DNA from: DATFFO01 sp963772815 | Lineage (GTDB): Bacteria > Actinomycetota > Acidimicrobiia > Spongiisociales > ZC4RG35 | Length of the DNA stretch: 64,000 nucleotides | Direction: 5' to 3' | Assembly: GCA_963772815.1 (NCBI GenBank) | Contig: CAVYYV010000006.1 | Span: forward strand, 62,001 to 126,000 | Part shown: one piece after another, positions 23,929 to 33,169 of the stretch | Layout: the number at the start of each line of letters is the position of its first letter | Numbering within the stretch: position 1 is the first letter of the stretch | Made by a program: the position numbers and the translations under genes | Notes under the pieces: model-generated | The model's database searches: none | Seen by the model: the letters and a program-made list of their open reading frames with translations, nothing else | What the model was told of the DNA's origin: nothing

Positions 23929-24881
23929 CGCCCGAACACCTCCACGACCAGCACTCCGAGGGGGCCATCCAGGACAGCTATCCCAACCCGGTCGAAGCGC
24001 CGATCGCTAACCGCCGAGTCGGGGGCCTCGGCTATCCCGGCCTCGGCGGCTCTATCGGACGAGGCCAGGGCGGCCATCTCGCCCGCCGCCTGCAGGAACA
24101 TCCCCCTGTCGCCAGCGTCGGTCGCCACGACGCGGTTGGTGCGCCGGGCGACGAAGCCCGACTCGTACATCTCCTGGGCTCGTTCCCGAGCCATCTCGGC
24201 CAGACCGTCCGACCAGGTGAGCGGGTCGACGCCGGCCTCAAGACGGTCGGCATTGAGGCGGTCGGCTACGAACGAAACCGAGTCCGTGTCGGCTCTGACG
24301 CGTCGGGGCCCCACTTGCTCGGTCTCTACGCTCTCGCCCTGTGCCGGGACGATCCGCCGGCCTCCGCTCAGACGTTCGATCTCGGCCAGCATGGCTGTAG
24401 CCCGATCACTGATGAGCGGAGTGAGAAGACGCCGGGGAACGGAGTCGGGCCCGGCCACGGCTTGCACAACCACCGAGTCATCGACGGTCCGCTTCACCGA
24501 CGCAGGAGGATGAATGGCATCGACGATGGTTACCGCCACTACCAAGAGGAGGATTCCCCACGCCATTGCCACACCCACGCCCAGAAGGCGATTGGCAAGG
24601 TTGAGGCCGGGCAGGTTGGCCACCCTCGATAGATAGTGGGCAAGCACCGCCAGGGAAAGGCCGAACAGGATGAACAGAGTGATCCCGGCGCCGATCCTGC
24701 CCCATTCGGGCGACACTCCGAAACGGTCGCTGAGAAACCCGCCCAGAGGAGCCGAGAGGCGGAAGGCGATGATCGCTCCCACTACCAGCCCGACCAGATC
24801 CAGGAGCTCGCGCACGAATCCCCGGATCCAGCCCCGAACGGCGAGGGAAGCCAGGCCGGCCCCGAGCACAAAGTCGAGCAT
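23925..24881 (-). CDS. CvpA-like membrane protein fused to a CAP/SCP-like domain
   Basis: A 318-residue protein. Residues 1-130 hold four hydrophobic helices with CvpA features (MLDFVLGAGLASLAVRGWIRGFVRELLDLVGLVVG). After a linker with a predicted extracytoplasmic segment, residues 210-318 resemble a CAP/SCP domain: ADRLNADRLEAGVDPLTWSDGLAEMARERAQEMYESGFV near its start and VGIAVLDGPLGVLVVEVFG at its end. The four-helix CvpA part with an external enzymatic domain recalls mycobacterial MarP, where the partner is a serine protease; here it is CAP-like. The ATG at 24881 has GGAG upstream. The CAP assignment is tentative because the usual His/Glu cluster is weak. Confidence 0.7.
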   Translation of the reverse strand: MLDFVLGAGLASLAVRGWIRGFVRELLDLVGLVVGAIIAFRLSAPLGGFLSDRFGVSPEWGRIGAGITLFILFGLSLAVLAHYLSRVANLPGLNLANRLLGVGVAMAWGILLLVVAVTIVDAIHPPASVKRTVDDSVVVQAVAGPDSVPRRLLTPLISDRATAMLAEIERLSGGRRIVPAQGESVETEQVGPRRVRADTDSVSFVADRLNADRLEAGVDPLTWSDGLAEMARERAQEMYESGFVARRTNRVVATDAGDRGMFLQAAGEMAALASSDRAAEAGIAEAPDSAVSDRRFDRVGIAVLDGPLGVLVVEVFGR

Positions 24882-24950
24882 CGCGGCTCCGTTGTAACAG
24901 GACCGGGCCGAATTTCTGGCGACCCTGGGGGTCCCGTCCCTACAAGACAC

Positions 24951-25100
24951 CTCAGCTTCACCCGGGGCTCGACTTCACTCGGGCCCTACGGGCCCGCCCC
25001 CCAACCCCCGGCCTCCGGCCCGGGGACCCCTTCCCCCTGCCTCTGGCAGGGGGACAAACACACGGCCTGGAGGCCCCTTCCCCCTGCCCCCGGCAGAAGG
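24951..25100. repeat. GC-rich intergenic repeat with hairpins
   Basis: Between the divergent ends of the CvpA and AlaX genes lies sequence built of nested hairpins. GGGCCCTACGGGCCC is followed by CCCCCTGCC-TCT-GGCAGGGGG, a perfect 9-bp stem at 25033-25053. Then comes a degenerate second copy CCCCTGCCCCCGGCAG (about 25074-25096). The stretch GGCAGGGGGACAAA recurs at about 40146-40159 in another intergenic gap with similar flanking hairpins, so this is probably a dispersed repeat family. It may also end transcription of AlaX. Confidence 0.55.
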
Positions 25101-25103
25101 ACC

Positions 25104-25817
25104 TCAGGTGAGTTGGATCTTCATCCGCTTGTTCGACTTGCCTTTGGATTCGGTCTTGACCACCTGGATCCGGCCCACCTCGAGGGTGGAGCGGACGTGG
25201 GTCCCGCCGTCGGCTTGGCGATCCAGGCCGACGATGTCAACCACCCGGATCTCCTCCACCCACTCAGGGATGAGGTTGACCTTGGTACGGATGAGGTCCG
25301 GATCCTTGACAGCTGCGTCGCGGGCCAGATAGATGACCTCGGTGGGGTAGCCCTTCACCAATTCGGCGTTGAGGCGGCGCTCTACCTCCTGGCCAAACTC
25401 GACGCTGATCGAGTCGAGCTCGAAGTCCATCCGAGCGGTGCCTTCCTCCATGTTTCCGCCCGTGACCTTGGCGCCGTATTCACGCCACACCACACCGGAG
25501 AGCGCGTGAAGGGCGGTGTGGGTCCGCATGATGTTGTATCTGCGATTCCAGTCGATGATCCCCTCGACCGGCGTCCCGGGCTCGGGCAGCACATCGCCCT
25601 CCACGAAGTGGGTGATCACCCCGTCCCGACGCCTTGTGTCGGACACGCGAATCTCTCCACCGTCCCAGTGGATGGTCCCGGTGTCCCCGGGCTGGCCCCC
25701 TCCACGGGCATAAAAGACGGTTCGGTCCAGGACCAGGGCGCCGTCGCCGGCCGAGATCACGGATCCTTCAGACCGGTCCAGATAGCTGTCTTTGCCGGCC
25801 AACTCTTCGATCTGCAT
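25104..25817 (-). CDS. Alanyl-tRNA editing protein AlaX
   Basis: A 237-residue free-standing editing domain of the AlaX-M type. It deacylates tRNA-Ala mischarged with Ser or Gly. The zinc-binding motifs are RTHTALHAL (HxxxH) near residue 99 and GGTHVRST near the C-terminal third, both typical. The N-terminal VFYARGGGQPGDTGTI is also a family signature. No alaS is adjacent. The ATG at 25817 is the likely start, with no Shine-Dalgarno before it, so the mRNA may be leaderless. It diverges from the branched-chain amino-acid importer. Confidence 0.88.
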   Translation of the reverse strand: MQIEELAGKDSYLDRSEGSVISAGDGALVLDRTVFYARGGGQPGDTGTIHWDGGEIRVSDTRRRDGVITHFVEGDVLPEPGTPVEGIIDWNRRYNIMRTHTALHALSGVVWREYGAKVTGGNMEEGTARMDFELDSISVEFGQEVERRLNAELVKGYPTEVIYLARDAAVKDPDLIRTKVNLIPEWVEEIRVVDIVGLDRQADGGTHVRSTLEVGRIQVVKTESKGKSNKRMKIQLT

Positions 25818-25922
25818 CGACAAGGACGCTACCGGACCTGCCCTTCCTGCGAGAAGTCGGTATATTGCGCCCGGACGTGTCCCCATCCAGAGGGGTACGT
25901 CCCAAACAGAGGAAGGAAACAA

Positions 25923-27284
25923 ATGAGCAAACGACTTACGAGGCTCCTGTCTCTCCTTGCCGTCCTCGCCATGGTCTTGGCGGCCTGCGGCGGCGGAGGG
26001 ACCACGGAGACCACTTCAAGTGCGACGACGGCCGGTGGAACGGAGACAACGGGCGGAATGACAGAGACTACGGCTATGACGGAAACCACCGCCATGGCCG
26101 AGGACCCGCTCGGAACCGTCACCATTGAAGCCGGCGCCCCGGTCGAAATCCGCTCCCTGGAGTCCATCTCCGGTGACACCGCCACGTTGGGCACCCCCAA
26201 CGAGCGTGCCACCCAGCTGGCGATCCAGGACTACGGCCAGATCAAGGGCCACGACGTCGACATGGGCACGGGACTCGACGACCTCTGCTCCGCCGAAGGC
26301 GGGCAGGCCTCAGCCCAGACCATTGTCGCCGACGAGCAGGTCCTGGGCGTCATCGGCACCTCGTGCTCCGGCGCCGCCGCATCGGCTTCGCCGCTGATCA
26401 GCGATGCCGGAATGGTGATGATCTCCCCGTCCAACACCTCGCCCTCGCTGACGTCGGACCTGCAGGGCAATGCGGGCGACAACTACTACCCCGGCTACTA
26501 CCGGACCGCCCACAACGACCTGTTCCAGGGCAAGGCCGTGGCTGACTTCGTGTACAACGATCTCAGCCTGACCAAGGCCGCCGCCATCCATGACGGCGAC
26601 CCCTACACCCAGGGTCTGGCCACGGCGTTCTCGGACGCCTTCAAGGCTCTCGGTGGCACCATCACGACCTTCACGGCCGTGAACAAGGGTGACACCGACA
26701 TGACCCCGGTCCTGTCTGAGGTTGCGGCAGGCGCCCCCGAGGCGATCTACTTCCCGATCTTCCCGCCGGAGGGCAACTTCATTGCCCAGCAGATCGGCGG
26801 CGTCCAGGGTCTCGACAACGTGACCCTGCTGGCCGCTGACGGCATGTTGGTCGAGAACTTCCTGAGCATCCCCGAATCCGAGGGCGTTTACTTCTCGGGA
26901 CCGAGCCTCCAGTTCGGTGAGAACGCCAACGAGATCACCGGGGTCTCCGCCAGTGACTTCCTGCAGACCTACAACGACACGTACGGCGAAGCGCCGTCGG
27001 CCGCCTTCTGGGCCCATGCCTATGACGCCACGACGATGCTGCTGCAGGCGATCGACGACGTGGCGGTTGACAACGGCGATGGAACCCTGACCGTGGGCCG
27101 TCAGGCGCTGCGTGACCGTCTGAATCAGACCGACTTCAACGGGATGATCGGACACATCCAGTGCGACAACTACGGCGACTGTGGCTCCCAGGAGATCCAG
27201 ATCGTCTCCCATGACGACTCATCGGTCACCGATGCCACCAAGCTGCCCGTAGTGTTCAGCTACAAGGGTGAGATCGGCGGCTGA
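25923..27284 (+). CDS. livJ: Branched-chain amino-acid ABC transporter substrate-binding lipoprotein
   Basis: A 453-residue lipoprotein. The signal peptide ends in VLAACGGGG, followed by a long Thr/Met-rich linker (TETTAMTETTAM). The periplasmic-binding fold is of the Leu/Ile/Val type 1 class: QDYGQIKGHDVDMGTG, VLGVIGTSCSGAAASASPLISDAGMVMISPSNTSP, and AAIHDGDPYTQGLATAF. The ATG has GGAAGG six bases upstream. A stable hairpin separates it from the membrane components, a setup that raises binding-protein level over the permeases. The exact ligand is not known. Confidence 0.9.
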   Translation: MSKRLTRLLSLLAVLAMVLAACGGGGTTETTSSATTAGGTETTGGMTETTAMTETTAMAEDPLGTVTIEAGAPVEIRSLESISGDTATLGTPNERATQLAIQDYGQIKGHDVDMGTGLDDLCSAEGGQASAQTIVADEQVLGVIGTSCSGAAASASPLISDAGMVMISPSNTSPSLTSDLQGNAGDNYYPGYYRTAHNDLFQGKAVADFVYNDLSLTKAAAIHDGDPYTQGLATAFSDAFKALGGTITTFTAVNKGDTDMTPVLSEVAAGAPEAIYFPIFPPEGNFIAQQIGGVQGLDNVTLLAADGMLVENFLSIPESEGVYFSGPSLQFGENANEITGVSASDFLQTYNDTYGEAPSAAFWAHAYDATTMLLQAIDDVAVDNGDGTLTVGRQALRDRLNQTDFNGMIGHIQCDNYGDCGSQEIQIVSHDDSSVTDATKLPVVFSYKGEIGG

Positions 27285-27319
27285 GCCGAGAACGACATAT
27301 CCCCGAGAAATCGGGATCA

Positions 27320-27356
27320 ACCAGCGAGGACCCGGCATTGCCGGGTCCTCGCTGGT
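27320..27356 (+). terminator. Strong hairpin after the binding-protein gene
   Basis: ACCAGCGAGGACCCGGC (27320-27336) and its perfect complement (27340-27356) form a 17-bp stem with a 3-base loop, followed by TATAAAG. It sits 36 bp after the livJ stop and 31 bp before livH. A partial terminator or 3'-end stabiliser that lets some read-through continue into livHMGF is likely. Confidence 0.8.
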
Positions 27357-27387
27357 ATAAAGCAGGGTCGACCCGGCTGAGGAGACA

Positions 27388-28491
27388 ATGACAGGGACCG
27401 CTCAAGCACCCGCACGCACCAAGAGGGCCTTCCGGCCCAACTGGGTGGACGGGTTCCTGTGGGCCATCCGCATCGGCGCCATCATCATCATCAGCTGGGG
27501 TCTGATCGCCTCGATCATCAAGTTCGCCTCCGGCGAAGGGCTCAGCGCCGGGCAGTGGCGAGATCTGATCATCGCCGGGCTATCCCAGGGAGCCATGTAC
27601 GGACTCCTGGCCCTGGGCTACTCGATGGTCTATGGCGTCCTGGGCTTCATCAACTTCGCTCACGGCGACATCTTCATGGCCGGCACTATGGTCGGGTTCA
27701 TAGCCGCCAACTGGCTGTTCGATCACGGCATCTGGAACGCCAACCCCTTCCTGGCCCTGTTCCTGGTGCTGCTCGTGGCGATGCTCACCTCGACCCTGGT
27801 GGCGGTGCTGGTGGAGCGGGTGGCCTATCGCCGCCTGAGGGGCGCCCCCCGCCTGATCCCCCTCATTACCTCGATCGGCGCCTCGTTCTTCATCGAGTAC
27901 GCCTTCGCCGGCCTGTTCGGTGTGGCAGTGAGGACCTACCCCCAGCCTCCCGAGGTCTTCTCCGGCGACGTCGACATTCTTGGCGTCCCGATCAGCAAGA
28001 CGTCCATTCTGGTGATCGTGGTCGCCACCATCTCCATGATTGGCCTGTGGTACTTCGTCACCCGCACCAGGACCGGGCGGGCCATGAGGGCGGTGGCCGA
28101 GGACAAGGAAATTGCCGGCCTCATGGGCATCAACGTGGACCGCACCATCGTCACGGTGTTCGCCGTGGGTGGGGCGATGGCCGGCGTGGCCGGGTTGATG
28201 TGGGCGCTGCTGTTTCGAGGAGTCAACTTCTTCACCGGGTTCATCCCCGGCATCAAGGCTTTCACCGCCGCTGTCCTGGGTGGAATCGGCAACCTGGTCG
28301 GTGCCATGGGAGGGGGCATTCTCCTGGGACTCTTCGAGGGGGTGGGCCCGCTACTCATCCTGGGCGGTCTGGGGATCCCGGGGGTCTCACAGCTCAAGGA
28401 TGTCGTGGCGTTCACCGCCCTGGTCCTGGTGCTGGTGTTCCGGCCCAGCGGCCTGTTCGGTGAGCGGCTCGGATCGGAGGATCGGGCATGA
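27388..28491 (+). CDS. livH: Branched-chain amino-acid ABC transporter permease LivH
   Basis: A 367-residue permease of the LivH/LivM family. After an N-terminal extension, the family core begins at IIAGLSQGAMYGLLALGYSMVYGVLGFINFAHGDIFM. The EAA-like loop TGRAMRAVAEDKEIAGLMGINVDRTI and the C-terminal AAVLGGIGNLVGAMGGGILLGLFEGVG are typical. The stop overlaps the livM start (ATGA). Confidence 0.92.
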   Translation: MTGTAQAPARTKRAFRPNWVDGFLWAIRIGAIIIISWGLIASIIKFASGEGLSAGQWRDLIIAGLSQGAMYGLLALGYSMVYGVLGFINFAHGDIFMAGTMVGFIAANWLFDHGIWNANPFLALFLVLLVAMLTSTLVAVLVERVAYRRLRGAPRLIPLITSIGASFFIEYAFAGLFGVAVRTYPQPPEVFSGDVDILGVPISKTSILVIVVATISMIGLWYFVTRTRTGRAMRAVAEDKEIAGLMGINVDRTIVTVFAVGGAMAGVAGLMWALLFRGVNFFTGFIPGIKAFTAAVLGGIGNLVGAMGGGILLGLFEGVGPLLILGGLGIPGVSQLKDVVAFTALVLVLVFRPSGLFGERLGSEDRA

Positions 28492-30284
28492 CCACCACCA
28501 CCGCCCCTGCTCCCGCGGCCACCCGACGGGCCGAGGGCTTCCCGATGGACAAGACACTGCGAGTGGGCGGCCTGGTGGGCTTGGTCATGGCCTTCATTGC
28601 TGCCATCGGCATGCTGGAGGCCTTCCAGGGCCACATTCTGATCCGCCCCATCCTCAGCCTGGGTTATCTGGCGCTCTTCTCCGTCCCCTTCGTCGGCGGG
28701 CACTATCTGGCTCGGCGAACGGAGATCGAGGGGGTTGAGACTGCTCCCCGGACCATCGCCGACGTAGCCGCGGCCGCCCTGGCTGGGGGTCTCGGTGGGG
28801 CGATCACGGCCGCCTTCGCCACCCTCGTACATGGCGCTCCGGGGATACGCGAGACTTTCCCCAAGATGGGCCCTGCCATGGTGGATGCCCTCACACTCTC
28901 CCGGGGGGTGGCGGTCGGCTGGCCTCTCTTGATCATGATCAGCGCCGGAATCGCCGCCGTAGGAGCGGCGGTCCACTGGCTCACCCCCGCCCTCCGTCGG
29001 GCCCTGGCGGTGGCGACCGAGTCGGTGGTGATCGCGGCCATCTTCGAGTCGGTGGTCGACGATCTCTTCGACTGGTTCAAGACCGTCCCCCATTCTCTAT
29101 ACGCTCCGGCCGGCGGCCTCAAGGTGGCCTCGGCCATCGTCTTGTTCGTGGCGGCAGGAGGGCTGGCTCTCATCCTGCCCGGTCGGGTGCCGTCGGTCCG
29201 CCGTGCGCTGGGACACGAGAATCCGTCGGTGAGGCGTCGCAATTCGCTCATCGCCGCGGTGGTCATCGCCATCGTCATACTCGGCCTACCTCAGATCCTC
29301 GGCGGCGTCATCAACGAGCTTCTCACCAACGTAGGCCTGTTCCTGCTCATGGGACTGGGCCTCAACATCGTGGTGGGCCAGGCCGGGTTGTTGGACCTGG
29401 GATATGTGGCGTTCTTCGCCGTCGGCGCCTACACCACGGCGGTCCTCACCTCGCCTCTCTCCCCCTTCTGGGCGCCCAACCTGAGTTGGTGGTTGGCCTT
29501 CCCCATCGTTCTGATCATGGCGGTCATCGCCGGCATCATGGTCGGCACTCCCGTTATCAGGATGCGGGGCGACTACCTGGCCATCGTCACCCTCGGCTTC
29601 GGCGAGATCGTCCGCATCGTTCTCCTCTCCGACTGGCTGTCTCCCTACTTCGGTGGCGCCCAAGGGATCCGGCGCATCCCCGGGATACCGATTCCCGGCG
29701 GGGACTCAATCGGAGGCACCAGCATCAACCTGTTCGTCTACTTCGTAATCGCCCTCGTAGCCCTGGCGGCCTATATCTCCTGGCGTTTGGAGCGATCCCG
29801 GGTGGGCCGCTCCTGGGCAGCCATGCGCGAAGACGAGGACGTTGCCGAGGCGGTGGGAATCGACACGGTCAAGGCGAAACTCCTCGCTTTCGTCACCGGT
29901 GCGGTCCTCGCCTCCTTCGCGGGGGCACTGTTCTCGGCCAAGGTGGGGACGGTGTTCACCAACTCGTTCGAAATCCTGGTATCGATCGTCATCCTCGTCA
30001 TCGTGATCGTCGGTGGAATGGGGTCGATCCCCGGTGTGGCAATCGGTGCTCTGGTTCTCATCGGTGTCCTGGGTGGTCCCAACCAGCCCGGGCTCCTCCA
30101 GGAATTCGGCGAGTACAAGCTGCTCATCTACGGGGCCCTACTCGTGTTCATGATGCTCTACCGCCCCGAAGGGCTGGTTCCTTCGGTGCGCCGAGCGCGG
30201 GAGCTCCACCAAGAAGAGTTCCTCCAAGATGCCTGGCTGGAGAAGGGCGGACGGTTCACCGAGGACGAAGGAGACGCCGCCTGA
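28488..30284 (+). CDS. livM: Branched-chain amino-acid ABC transporter permease LivM
   Basis: A 598-residue permease, longer than the usual 300-400. The first ~270 residues form an extra hydrophobic region with about five helices. The conserved LivM core starts near LTNVGLFLLMGLGLNIVVGQAGLLDLGYVAFFAVGAYTTA and holds the loop SWAAMREDEDVAEAVGIDTVKAKLLAF. It ends in LLIYGALLVFMMLYRPEGLVPS. The stop overlaps the next ATG (TGATG). The extension is clean and in frame, so it looks like a genuine long form. Confidence 0.92.
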   Translation: MTTTTAPAPAATRRAEGFPMDKTLRVGGLVGLVMAFIAAIGMLEAFQGHILIRPILSLGYLALFSVPFVGGHYLARRTEIEGVETAPRTIADVAAAALAGGLGGAITAAFATLVHGAPGIRETFPKMGPAMVDALTLSRGVAVGWPLLIMISAGIAAVGAAVHWLTPALRRALAVATESVVIAAIFESVVDDLFDWFKTVPHSLYAPAGGLKVASAIVLFVAAGGLALILPGRVPSVRRALGHENPSVRRRNSLIAAVVIAIVILGLPQILGGVINELLTNVGLFLLMGLGLNIVVGQAGLLDLGYVAFFAVGAYTTAVLTSPLSPFWAPNLSWWLAFPIVLIMAVIAGIMVGTPVIRMRGDYLAIVTLGFGEIVRIVLLSDWLSPYFGGAQGIRRIPGIPIPGGDSIGGTSINLFVYFVIALVALAAYISWRLERSRVGRSWAAMREDEDVAEAVGIDTVKAKLLAFVTGAVLASFAGALFSAKVGTVFTNSFEILVSIVILVIVIVGGMGSIPGVAIGALVLIGVLGGPNQPGLLQEFGEYKLLIYGALLVFMMLYRPEGLVPSVRRARELHQEEFLQDAWLEKGGRFTEDEGDAA

Positions 30285-31077
30285 TGGCCGTCCTGGAGAT
30301 CAACAATCTAAAGATCGCCTTCGGAGGTGTGCAGGCCGTTGGCGGAGTCGACTTCTCAATCGACGAGGGGGAGATCGTCTCGGTGATCGGTCCCAACGGG
30401 GCCGGCAAAACCACGTTCTTCAACGTCATCTCGGGCATGTTCTCCCCCGATGAGGGGCAGATTCTCTTTGAGGGGGCCAACATCGCCGGCCACTCGCCGT
30501 CGCAGATCACCAAGGCCGGCATCGCCCGCACCTTCCAGAACGTCCGCCTCTTTCCCAATCTCACCGTCCTCGAGAACGTCAAGGTGGGCCAACATTGCCG
30601 GACCTCGACCGGCATCTTCGGCGCCATCTTCCAGACCCCGGCCCGCGGAAGGAGGAGGAAGAGATCGAGGAGAAGGCCAAGGAGATCCTGTCCTTCTTTG
30701 GCACCCGGCTGATGGGCTATCGCTTCGACCAGCCTGCCTTCGCCCTCTCCTATGCCAACCGCCGCCGCCTGGAGATCGCCCGCGCCATGGCCACCGAGCC
30801 CCGGCTGATGCTGTTGGATGAGCCCACAGCGGGCATGAACCCCCGGGAAACTGTCGAGCTCACCGAGCTGATCGGGAAGCTGCGGAGCGAAAGAGGAATG
30901 ACGGTGGTCATGATCGAGCACGACATGAAGGTCGTGGGCAAAGTGTCTGACCGGGTCGTGGTGCTCGACCACGGGGTCAGGATCGCCGACGGCACTTACG
31001 AGGAAATCTCCACCAACGAGGACGTGATCGAGGCGTACCTGGGCCGGCCCGCCGACGTGCGAGAGGCCCAGGCATGA
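30284..31077 (+). pseudogene. livG: Branched-chain amino-acid ABC transporter ATPase LivG, frameshifted
   Basis: The first frame (MAVLEINNLKIAFGGVQAVG) carries Walker A IGPNGAGKTTFFNVI and the Q-loop IARTFQNVRLFPNLTVLENV. It runs out of homology at FQTPARG near 30645. A second frame takes over at once with RKEEEEIEEKAKEIL and continues with LSYANRRRLEIARAMA, Walker B LMLLDEPTAGMNP, and VVMIEHDMKVV. Adding one base near 30640-30650 gives a standard 265-residue LivG. Because all flanking liv genes are intact, a sequencing or assembly error is at least as likely as a real mutation. Confidence 0.85.
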
Positions 31078-31820
31078 CCACAAGCTCTCCCAACGGCGAC
31101 GATCGCACCCCGATCCTGGAATTCCGGGACATCAATACCCACTACGGGGCCGCCCACATTCTCAAGGGCGTCGACCTGGAGATCTATCCAGGAGAGATGG
31201 TGTGTCTGCTGGGCGGCAACGCCTCGGGCAAGACCACCACGCTCAAGACTGTCCTCGGGATCGTGGATCCCACCAGCGGATCGGTGCTCATCAATGGGCA
31301 GAACGCCAACGACTGGACCACGGCCGACCGGGTCAAAGCGGGGGTGTCGATGGTCCCCGAGAACCGGCGCCTGTTCAAGCGGATGACCGTTCGCGAGAAC
31401 CTGGAGATTGGCGCATACCTGCGTGAAGACCGCGAGAACCTGGACGGCGACCTCGACCACATCTTCGACCTGTTTCCGCGAGTCAAGGAGCGGCTCAATC
31501 AGAAAGCCGGCACCCTGTCCGGCGGCGAGCAACAGATGGTCGCTATGGGAAGGGCGTTGATGGCCCGGCCTCGGGTCCTGTTGATGGATGAGCCGTCGAT
31601 GGGTCTGGCCCCTGTACTCGTGGCGCAGAACTTCGAGATCATCGATCAGATCAACCGGGACGGAACCACGATCTTCATGGTGGAGCAGAACGCCAACATG
31701 GCTCTTTCGATCGCCGATCGAGGCTATGTGCTCCAGACTGGCCAAGTGGTGCTCGACGACACTGCCAAGGCGCTGCTGGCCAACCCGCAAATGCGACAGG
31801 CCTACCTGGGCGAGACCTGA
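31074..31820 (+). CDS. livF: Branched-chain amino-acid ABC transporter ATPase LivF
   Basis: A 248-residue ATPase. LEFRDINTHYGAAHILKGVDLEI is the LivF-type start. Walker A is LGGNASGKTTTLKTV (Asn-Ala-Ser in place of the usual Asn-Gly-Ala). The signature is LSGGEQQMVAMGRALM and Walker B is VLLMDEPSMGLAP. FMVEQN has Gln-Asn after the conserved Glu. The ATG overlaps the LivG stop (ATGA). It is the last gene of the operon. Confidence 0.93.
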   Translation: MTTSSPNGDDRTPILEFRDINTHYGAAHILKGVDLEIYPGEMVCLLGGNASGKTTTLKTVLGIVDPTSGSVLINGQNANDWTTADRVKAGVSMVPENRRLFKRMTVRENLEIGAYLREDRENLDGDLDHIFDLFPRVKERLNQKAGTLSGGEQQMVAMGRALMARPRVLLMDEPSMGLAPVLVAQNFEIIDQINRDGTTIFMVEQNANMALSIADRGYVLQTGQVVLDDTAKALLANPQMRQAYLGET

Positions 31821-31840
31821 GCCCCTGGCCCGGCCGAGCC

Positions 31841-33169
31841 CTAACCCTGGGCTCCGCCGGTGAAGTTCCACTCGGCGAGGCGCATCGAGGGCGCTATGAC
31901 CAGGCCGGGGCCGAACTCGTTGTCGGCGTGCCGCTGATCGTTCCCGATCCCCAGCACCCGTTCTGGCCCCAGGGCCTCGACGAAGGACTGGGTGAAGCGG
32001 AGGTTGGTGAGAGGAGAGGTGATCTCACCCCGCTCGATGAGGAAGGTCCCGTTGCGAGTCAGCCCGGTTACCACCTGGGTTCGGGGGTCGAGGATGCGAC
32101 AGTAGTTGAAGGTGGAGACGAACAGGCCTCGCTCGATGCCTGCCACCAGATCATCGGCGCTCTGGGAGCCACCACCCACCACCAGGTTGTAGGGCAAAGG
32201 CCCCAAGCCACTTCCTGCCAGGGAGTGGCCGGTGGACTCGGCACCGGCTTCGCCGGCCGTTCGTCGATCATGCACCACGGTCTTCGTCACGCCGTCCTCG
32301 ACCAGGGCCAACCTGTGCTTGGAAGTGCCCTCGTCGTCGAAGCCGACGCCGATCGAACGTGGATCCTCGGGGTCGTCCACCAGTTGGAACGCCCGGTCGA
32401 ACTGTTGAGAGCCCAGATCCACGAAAGACTGGCCGTCCAGATAGGACCGGCCCCCGAACCCGTACAGGCCCAGGAACACGGCGATGGTGGCCACACACTC
32501 GGGTGAGAGCACCACCTCGTAACGCCCCGGTTCGATGTCGACCTGGTTCTCTCCCCGACGGGCCAGATCGGCCGCTCTCCGACCGGCGGCAACGCCGTCC
32601 AGGTGAGAGAACTGAACGCTGGTCTGGTGGGCGTTGCCGGCAGAGGTGGCGGTCTGATGGATCCCGTCCAGGGTGGCGCGCGTCGACACTCCTTCGGCTC
32701 GTCGCCCGGCGGTGGTGGCCAGGGCAGCCTCGACGCAGCCACTGTCGACGAACCCCGCAGCGAGCAAGTCCGAGCCGGCCTCGACGAAGTCGGCCACATG
32801 GGCGACGCGAGCGTCGGGACCCGCTTCGATGGTGGATCGATCGGAGTGGCCGGGCGGGACCGGGTCGGCGGGGCCCATCACTCCCGGCCAGCGAGGATCA
32901 ACGGGAGAGAGCCGGGCACCATCGATGGTGTCGTCGATCAGCCGGGCCAGGTCGTCGTCGCCTGTACGCGTTGTGCTGGAGGAAGACACCCTCCCCTCCA
33001 CGGCCAGTTCCAGGCTGACGGCGGCGGTGTCTTCGCCGTGATGCTGGTGGATGAAGGAGTTGGCGAAGCGAGTCAGCCCATACGCGTTGCGAGAGACGCG
33101 ACAGATGGCCTCGGCCCGGTCGCCCACCATCTCGCACACCTGGTCGGCGATTCGTTGTGGCTCGATCAT
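31841..33169 (-). CDS. PmbA/TldD-family metalloprotease, PmbA-type subunit
   Basis: A 442-residue member of the TldD/PmbA (TldE) family. It lacks the HExxxH zinc motif, as PmbA subunits do. It contains RVSRNAYGLTRFANSFIHQHH, VVLSPECVATIAVFLGLYGF and the C-terminal SPLTNLRFTQSFVEALGPERVLGIGN. With TldD it forms a heterodimeric protease that trims peptides, in enterobacteria including microcin B17 and CcdA. GGAGGAGG lies just upstream of the ATG at 33169, which overlaps the TldD stop by one base (TGATG), so the two are made together. Confidence 0.88.
   Translation of the reverse strand: MIEPQRIADQVCEMVGDRAEAICRVSRNAYGLTRFANSFIHQHHGEDTAAVSLELAVEGRVSSSSTTRTGDDDLARLIDDTIDGARLSPVDPRWPGVMGPADPVPPGHSDRSTIEAGPDARVAHVADFVEAGSDLLAAGFVDSGCVEAALATTAGRRAEGVSTRATLDGIHQTATSAGNAHQTSVQFSHLDGVAAGRRAADLARRGENQVDIEPGRYEVVLSPECVATIAVFLGLYGFGGRSYLDGQSFVDLGSQQFDRAFQLVDDPEDPRSIGVGFDDEGTSKHRLALVEDGVTKTVVHDRRTAGEAGAESTGHSLAGSGLGPLPYNLVVGGGSQSADDLVAGIERGLFVSTFNYCRILDPRTQVVTGLTRNGTFLIERGEITSPLTNLRFTQSFVEALGPERVLGIGNDQRHADNEFGPGLVIAPSMRLAEWNFTGGAQG

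Noticed and set aside
24636..25922. A long plus-strand frame leading into livJ
   Set aside because: The part before 25923 overlaps the CvpA and AlaX genes on the other strand and lacks any motif. The real start of livJ has its own ribosome site and signal peptide.
27936..29093. A 385-residue minus-strand open frame
   Set aside because: It lies opposite livH/livM and reads as Arg/Pro/Ser-rich filler with no domain.
29486..30283. Plus-strand frame upstream of livG
   Set aside because: It overlaps livM in a different frame. Only the part after 30284 is LivG.
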